Of a DNA stretch of 37,465 nucleotides, positions 34,004-37,465 are shown in pieces. The stretch is from Methanobacteriaceae archaeon (GTDB lineage Archaea > Methanobacteriota > Methanobacteria > Methanobacteriales > Methanobacteriaceae). How positions within the stretch are numbered: the first letter of the stretch is position 1; every line of letters starts with the position of its first letter. The translations under genes and the position numbers were made by a program. Location: positions 1-37,465 of the forward strand of contig CAAFWR010000069.1 in assembly GCA_900766745.1 (NCBI GenBank). The letters are read 5' to 3'. The notes under the pieces were generated by a model that saw nothing but the letters and a program-made list of their open reading frames with translations, did no database searches and had not been told where the DNA came from.

Positions 34004-35068
34004 TTAATCATCTCCCAAATAATCTAAAATAGCATCTAGTAATTTTGAAGCACCGTTATTATAAACATCTTGAGTTGGTAAATCATAAGTATGTTCAAAA
34101 TAACATTCATCTAAATCCTCTAATTCAGAATTTTTAAGGTTGATTGAAATACCAACAACTTTAGTTGGTTCAACAGCTTCAATAGCTTTTATTTCATCAG
34201 GAATTCCTCTTGGATCCCTATAAGGGTGATTTGGTCTATGAGCAACAATAACTGCATCAGGTGCCGCTCCAATTAAAATAGAGGCAGATAAACCTCTCGG
34301 ATTTGGATTTCCTTTTTCAGTTAAACTAGATTGACCTTCAATAAAAATGATATCTGGATTTTTAGTTTCCTCTACATATTTAATTGCACTTAAAATAGCA
34401 GAAGGTACATCCATAGCAGACAAACTTCCAGCTCTAAAATTAAAATCAGTTGGTTCTTCAATACCCATTTCATCAGTAGAAATAATAGCTGAAGTTAAAC
34501 CTCTTTTTTTAGCTTCAACACCTAAAGCTTTAGTAGTGGTTCTTTTACCACATTCCTGAGAAGTTCCTCCCACAAAAACAACCTTAGCTTTGGGTTTATA
34601 AAATATCTTAGGTAAAACCTCACAAGATTTTTCAGGAGCTATTCCTGCAAATTTACGAACAACATCTAATCTTGGACTTATCTCTTTAATTTCTACGTTT
34701 TTTGATTCAGCAAATTTTACTAATGAAGGATTGTCTGAAACTGAAAGAGATCTAAATGAACAGACTACATTTAAACCTGCATCAATAGCCTGAACTGCAT
34801 ATTTAAGTGCAGGTCCTTCAGCACCAATAGGTATCATTATTGCAATTGATTTAGCATCACTATCCTCTAAACTCTCTTCAAGAGTGCTGGAAACTTTACA
34901 CCCGCAGAATAGTTTACCTTGCTTTTTTTCATCATCATCAATGAACCCTACTGTTTCAACTCCCTCAAGATTAGAGAATTTCTCTCCACCACCTCCACAT
35001 CCAACAACAATGAATGGATTAAGGCTTTGAAGATCTTTAACTGATTTTACTGAATACAAAATTATCAC
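34004..35068 (-). CDS. DUF1611-family P-loop protein
   Basis: A protein of up to 354 residues. The N-terminal Rossmann-like domain (about 18-125) has [12 protein letters not shown] and [12 protein letters not shown]; the P-loop domain (from about 160) has [19 protein letters not shown] as Walker A and [20 protein letters not shown], followed by [17 protein letters not shown]. This is the DUF1611 (DgcN-like) architecture, whose bacterial members act in D-amino-acid-linked metabolism; the archaeal role is unknown. The start is uncertain: GTG 35068, or TTG 35059 with GTGAT before it, which gives 351 residues. It precedes sepF by one base. Confidence 0.75.
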   Translation of the reverse strand: MIILYSVKSVKDLQSLNPFIVVGCGGGGEKFSNLEGVETVGFIDDDEKKQGKLFCGCKVSSTLEESLEDSDAKSIAIMIPIGAEGPALKYAVQAIDAGLNVVCSFRSLSVSDNPSLVKFAESKNVEIKEISPRLDVVRKFAGIAPEKSCEVLPKIFYKPKAKVVFVGGTSQECGKRTTTKALGVEAKKRGLTSAIISTDEMGIEEPTDFNFRAGSLSAMDVPSAILSAIKYVEETKNPDIIFIEGQSSLTEKGNPNPRGLSASILIGAAPDAVIVAHRPNHPYRDPRGIPDEIKAIEAVEPTKVVGISINLKNSELEDLDECYFEHTYDLPTQDVYNNGASKLLDAILDYLGDD

Positions 35069-35245
35069 ACCTTATTATACAAATAACAATTATTGAAAAA
35101 TAATTTACATAAAATTATAATTAAGATATATTTATTGTTTTTATTATTATTAAATAATGTGGTGGTCCTCTCAATTAGTTATTTATTTTTTCTTAGCATA
35201 TTCAATTTTTAAATTTTTTTTATAATAATTAAATTAGATGAATGA
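35069..35245. other. 177-base gap between DUF1611 gene and truncated adhesin
   Basis: AT-rich. No convincing gene, although ATG 35157 opens a 22-codon hydrophobic frame without ribosome-binding site. A plus-strand TATA-like GATATATTTATTG lies near 35125-35137. This is where the signal-peptide end of the adhesin should be, and it is not there. Confidence 0.4.
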
Positions 35246-35293
35246 TTTGATGAATTAATTTTCGTAAACTTCAGTTTCCAAAATGGGGGTGCT

Positions 35294-37453
35294 GTGCTTT
35301 GGAATGGTGAAAGTGGTACTTTAGATGCTTGTATTTTTATTAATAACAATGCTAGTTGGGGAGGTAGTGTTTATTGGAATGGTACTTATGGTAATATATT
35401 GAGTTCTGATTTTATTAATAATACTGCAGATTATGGTGGTGGTATTCGTTGGAATGGGGCTAATGGTACTTTGACTGGATGTAACCTCACAAATAATGCT
35501 GCAAATTATGGTGGTGGTGTTAATTGGATGGGTATTAATGGCACTATCAATAATTCATTTTTCCTTAATAATACTGCATATAATAGTGGTGGTGGTTTTA
35601 GTTGTGGTGTTGCTGTTATTATTGTTGATAGTTATTTCATCAATAACACTGCAATTTATGGAGGTGCTGTTTACTTGCCTGGGAACAATGTTACATTAAC
35701 AGATTCTACTTTTAGAAATAATAAAGCCAATGCTGGAGGTAGTATTTACTGGACTGGTGCTAATGGTACATTATCAAATTCTACTTTCATTAGTAACATT
35801 GCTAATACCAATGGTGGTGGGGTCTATTGGAGTAGTGTAAATGGTATTCTCATTAATTGTATTTTTACTAGCAATATTGCTAATAATTTTGGAAGTGCTG
35901 TTTACTGGCATGAGAATAATGGTACTTTAAAAGATTCTACTTTCAATAATAATGTTGCTAATAATGCTGGTGCAGTTGCTTGGGGTGGTGCTAATGGTCT
36001 TTTAACTAATTGTAATTTCACTAGCAACACTTGTAAAAATAGTGGTGGTGCTGTTCGTTGGTGGGGTAATAATGGTACTTTAACTGATTCTATGTTTATT
36101 AATAACTCTGCTGGTACTTCTGGTGCAATTGCTTGGCCAGCCACAAATGGTCTTTTAACTAATTGTATTTTTATCAATAACAATGCAACATCTCAAGCTG
36201 GTGCAGTTGCTTGGGGTGGTGCTAATGGTACTATAACCAATTCTACTTTTACAAATAACATTGCTAATAATGCAGGAGGTGTTTGGTGGAATGGGCCTGC
36301 TAATGGTACTTTAACTAATTGTACTTTCATTGGTAATCGAGCTAACATTAATGGTGGTGCTATTCTCTGGAATGGTATCAATAGCGCTGTGTCTGGATGT
36401 AATTTTATAGATAACCATGCACTTAATGGTGATAATGTTTATTGGCAATGGACTGCAGAGGAATTTTTAAACAAATACAGTCAAATCAATGATCATGATT
36501 ATGTTTGGATTTACAATGGTGTTGGAACCCCTAATAGCACCATGATTTTGAATAAAAAAGGAATAACCATCTCCAGTCAGGGAAATGTAATTTTTGATGC
36601 AAAAGGTAGAAATGTACACTTTGAAGTGACTGGAGACAACGTTTTAATAGAGAAAATTACTTTCCGAAACTTCAATTTCACTGGCATCGGAGGAGCAATA
36701 TCATGGACTGGAATATATGGAACATTGAAAAACTGTAACTTCATCAATAATACTGCTAGTCAATGGGGTGGTGCGATAGCATGGGGTGGTGCTAATGGTA
36801 CTATAATTGATTCTATTTTTACCCATAATACAGTCATTAGTTATAATGGTGGTGGTATTGACTGGAGTGGTCCTAATGGTAAATTAACCGGATGTATTTT
36901 TACTAATAATACTTCTATTAATGGTGGTGGCGTTTATTGGAGTGGTGATAATGGTACTTTAACTAATTCAAATTTTATTAATAATGCCGCAAGTAATGGT
37001 GGTGGTGTTAGTTGGGGTAATAGAGGTGCTAATGGTACAATAACCAATTCCAATTTCATAGGTAACACTGCTACTGATGGTGGAGGAATTTTATGGGCTG
37101 GAACAAATGGAATAGTAATAGGTTCTATTTTCACTAACAACACTGCTACTCGGTATGGTGGCGCTATTCAATGGATTGTCACAGGAACAATGATGAATTG
37201 TAGCTTTAATAATGGTAAATGGATTAATAATGCGGGCAAAGCTAATGGAATTTCAGTTAACACTAACCAGGTTTTAACCATAAATGGTGGAAAAGGTATT
37301 GTAGATATAATCAATGAAGGCTCTCTTTCAGGCATTTCTATCGTAGTTTTAAACAATGAAACATATTATTATCCCCCAAATACGAATATTAAATTTAAAC
37401 AAGAAAATAAAAATATGAAAGTATTGGAAGATATAAAATACTCAATAGAGTGA
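35294..37453 (+). CDS. Adhesin-like beta-helix protein, 5'-truncated
   Basis: 719 residues from GTG 35294; repeat-like coding continues upstream to the stop at 35243-35245 (reading FVNFSFQNGGAV) with no ATG, GTG or TTG, so the GTG is only the first usable start and the protein lacks a signal peptide. Two beta-helix blocks are visible: about 1-375, and from about 410 a second, beginning with a first-coil cap (TMILNKKGITISSQGNVIFD) that is homologous to the start of the gene at 1-1191. Coils carry GG[AGV]xxW and FxxN repeats. The C-terminus (SIVVLNNETYYYPPN) matches the left gene and ends without anchor. It is probably a pseudogene or a recombined fragment, unless joined to a signal peptide by another route. 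Confidence 0.75.
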   Translation: MLWNGESGTLDACIFINNNASWGGSVYWNGTYGNILSSDFINNTADYGGGIRWNGANGTLTGCNLTNNAANYGGGVNWMGINGTINNSFFLNNTAYNSGGGFSCGVAVIIVDSYFINNTAIYGGAVYLPGNNVTLTDSTFRNNKANAGGSIYWTGANGTLSNSTFISNIANTNGGGVYWSSVNGILINCIFTSNIANNFGSAVYWHENNGTLKDSTFNNNVANNAGAVAWGGANGLLTNCNFTSNTCKNSGGAVRWWGNNGTLTDSMFINNSAGTSGAIAWPATNGLLTNCIFINNNATSQAGAVAWGGANGTITNSTFTNNIANNAGGVWWNGPANGTLTNCTFIGNRANINGGAILWNGINSAVSGCNFIDNHALNGDNVYWQWTAEEFLNKYSQINDHDYVWIYNGVGTPNSTMILNKKGITISSQGNVIFDAKGRNVHFEVTGDNVLIEKITFRNFNFTGIGGAISWTGIYGTLKNCNFINNTASQWGGAIAWGGANGTIIDSIFTHNTVISYNGGGIDWSGPNGKLTGCIFTNNTSINGGGVYWSGDNGTLTNSNFINNAASNGGGVSWGNRGANGTITNSNFIGNTATDGGGILWAGTNGIVIGSIFTNNTATRYGGAIQWIVTGTMMNCSFNNGKWINNAGKANGISVNTNQVLTINGGKGIVDIINEGSLSGISIVVLNNETYYYPPNTNIKFKQENKNMKVLEDIKYSIE

Positions 37454-37465
37454 TAAATTATATGA

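Noticed and set aside
35157..35225. 22-codon hydrophobic frame (MWWSSQLVIYFFLAYSIF...) that might be the missing adhesin signal peptide
   Set aside because: No ribosome-binding site, it stops before the adhesin frame, and its T-rich composition alone explains the hydrophobicity.
35294..37200. Regular repeats that could suggest a CRISPR or satellite array
   Set aside because: The periodicity is in-frame, imperfect and encodes GG-x-x-W/FxxN beta-helix coils; there are no identical repeats with unique spacers.
35902..37356. Several minus-strand open frames opposite the right adhesin
   Set aside because: They are rich in repeated LVKxPLxPPQATAP-like text, the mirror of the coil repeats, with no start signals; antisense shadows.

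Overview
The window looks like a low-GC methanogenic archaeon of the Methanobacteriales, most likely a gut-type Methanobrevibacter. The evidence is a run of methanogenesis marker proteins (2, 3, 6, 5, 15, 17), TfrB of thiol:fumarate reductase, diphthine synthase, archaeal Trm5, Nob1 and SepF, several DUF1724/FilR1-type regulators, and large beta-helix adhesin-like proteins of the kind expanded in Methanobrevibacter. Intergenic DNA is very AT-rich with archaeal TATA-like boxes, and many starts are preceded by GGTGA or GAGG ribosome-binding sites. No rRNA, tRNA, CRISPR array, transposase or integrase was recognised.

Layout: (1) 1-1191 is the 3' end of an adhesin-like gene. (2) 1359-2948, minus strand: PsbP-like protein, coiled-coil protein and an unlabelled 52-residue ribbon-helix-helix-like protein. 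(3) 3276-5120: divergent dphB and trm5. (4) 5113-13962, minus strand: a long compact run read nob1 > DUF2117 > mmp2 > mmp3 > mmp6 > mmp5 > mmp15 > mmp17 > nifB > mtnA. (5) 14163-16611, plus strand: three HTH regulators in tandem, then moaB. (6) 16643-22062, minus strand: pyrE, a PRC-barrel protein with no normal start codon, an unusual PPDK-N/RecA-like fusion, and a sodium:solute symporter with a 37-residue membrane partner. (7) 22190-27072: an aryl-CoA ligase and a double-ACT protein (plus), then two small unknowns and iorB/iorA (minus), an arylacetate/aryl-pyruvate module. (8) 27205-31885, plus strand: tfrB, trmJ-like, dcd, glyS, closed by a perfect bidirectional terminator. (9) 31914-35068: a fourth FilR1-like regulator, a TatD-like hydrolase, sepF and a DUF1611 P-loop protein. 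(10) 35294-37453: a second adhesin-like gene, homologous to the first, in the same orientation, and without a recognisable 5' end.

The central theme is methyl-coenzyme M reductase (MCR) maturation. The marker genes form one transcription unit with the radical-SAM gene nifB, whose product builds the 8Fe-9S-C precursor of the nitrogenase cofactor. No nitrogenase structural gene is present in the window, so the context suggests that the NifB cluster is made for MCR activation. Other features worth a second look are the paired adhesins flanking about 36 kb of housekeeping genes, the regulator array, the degenerate PPDK-like fusion, and several palindromes and unusual starts.
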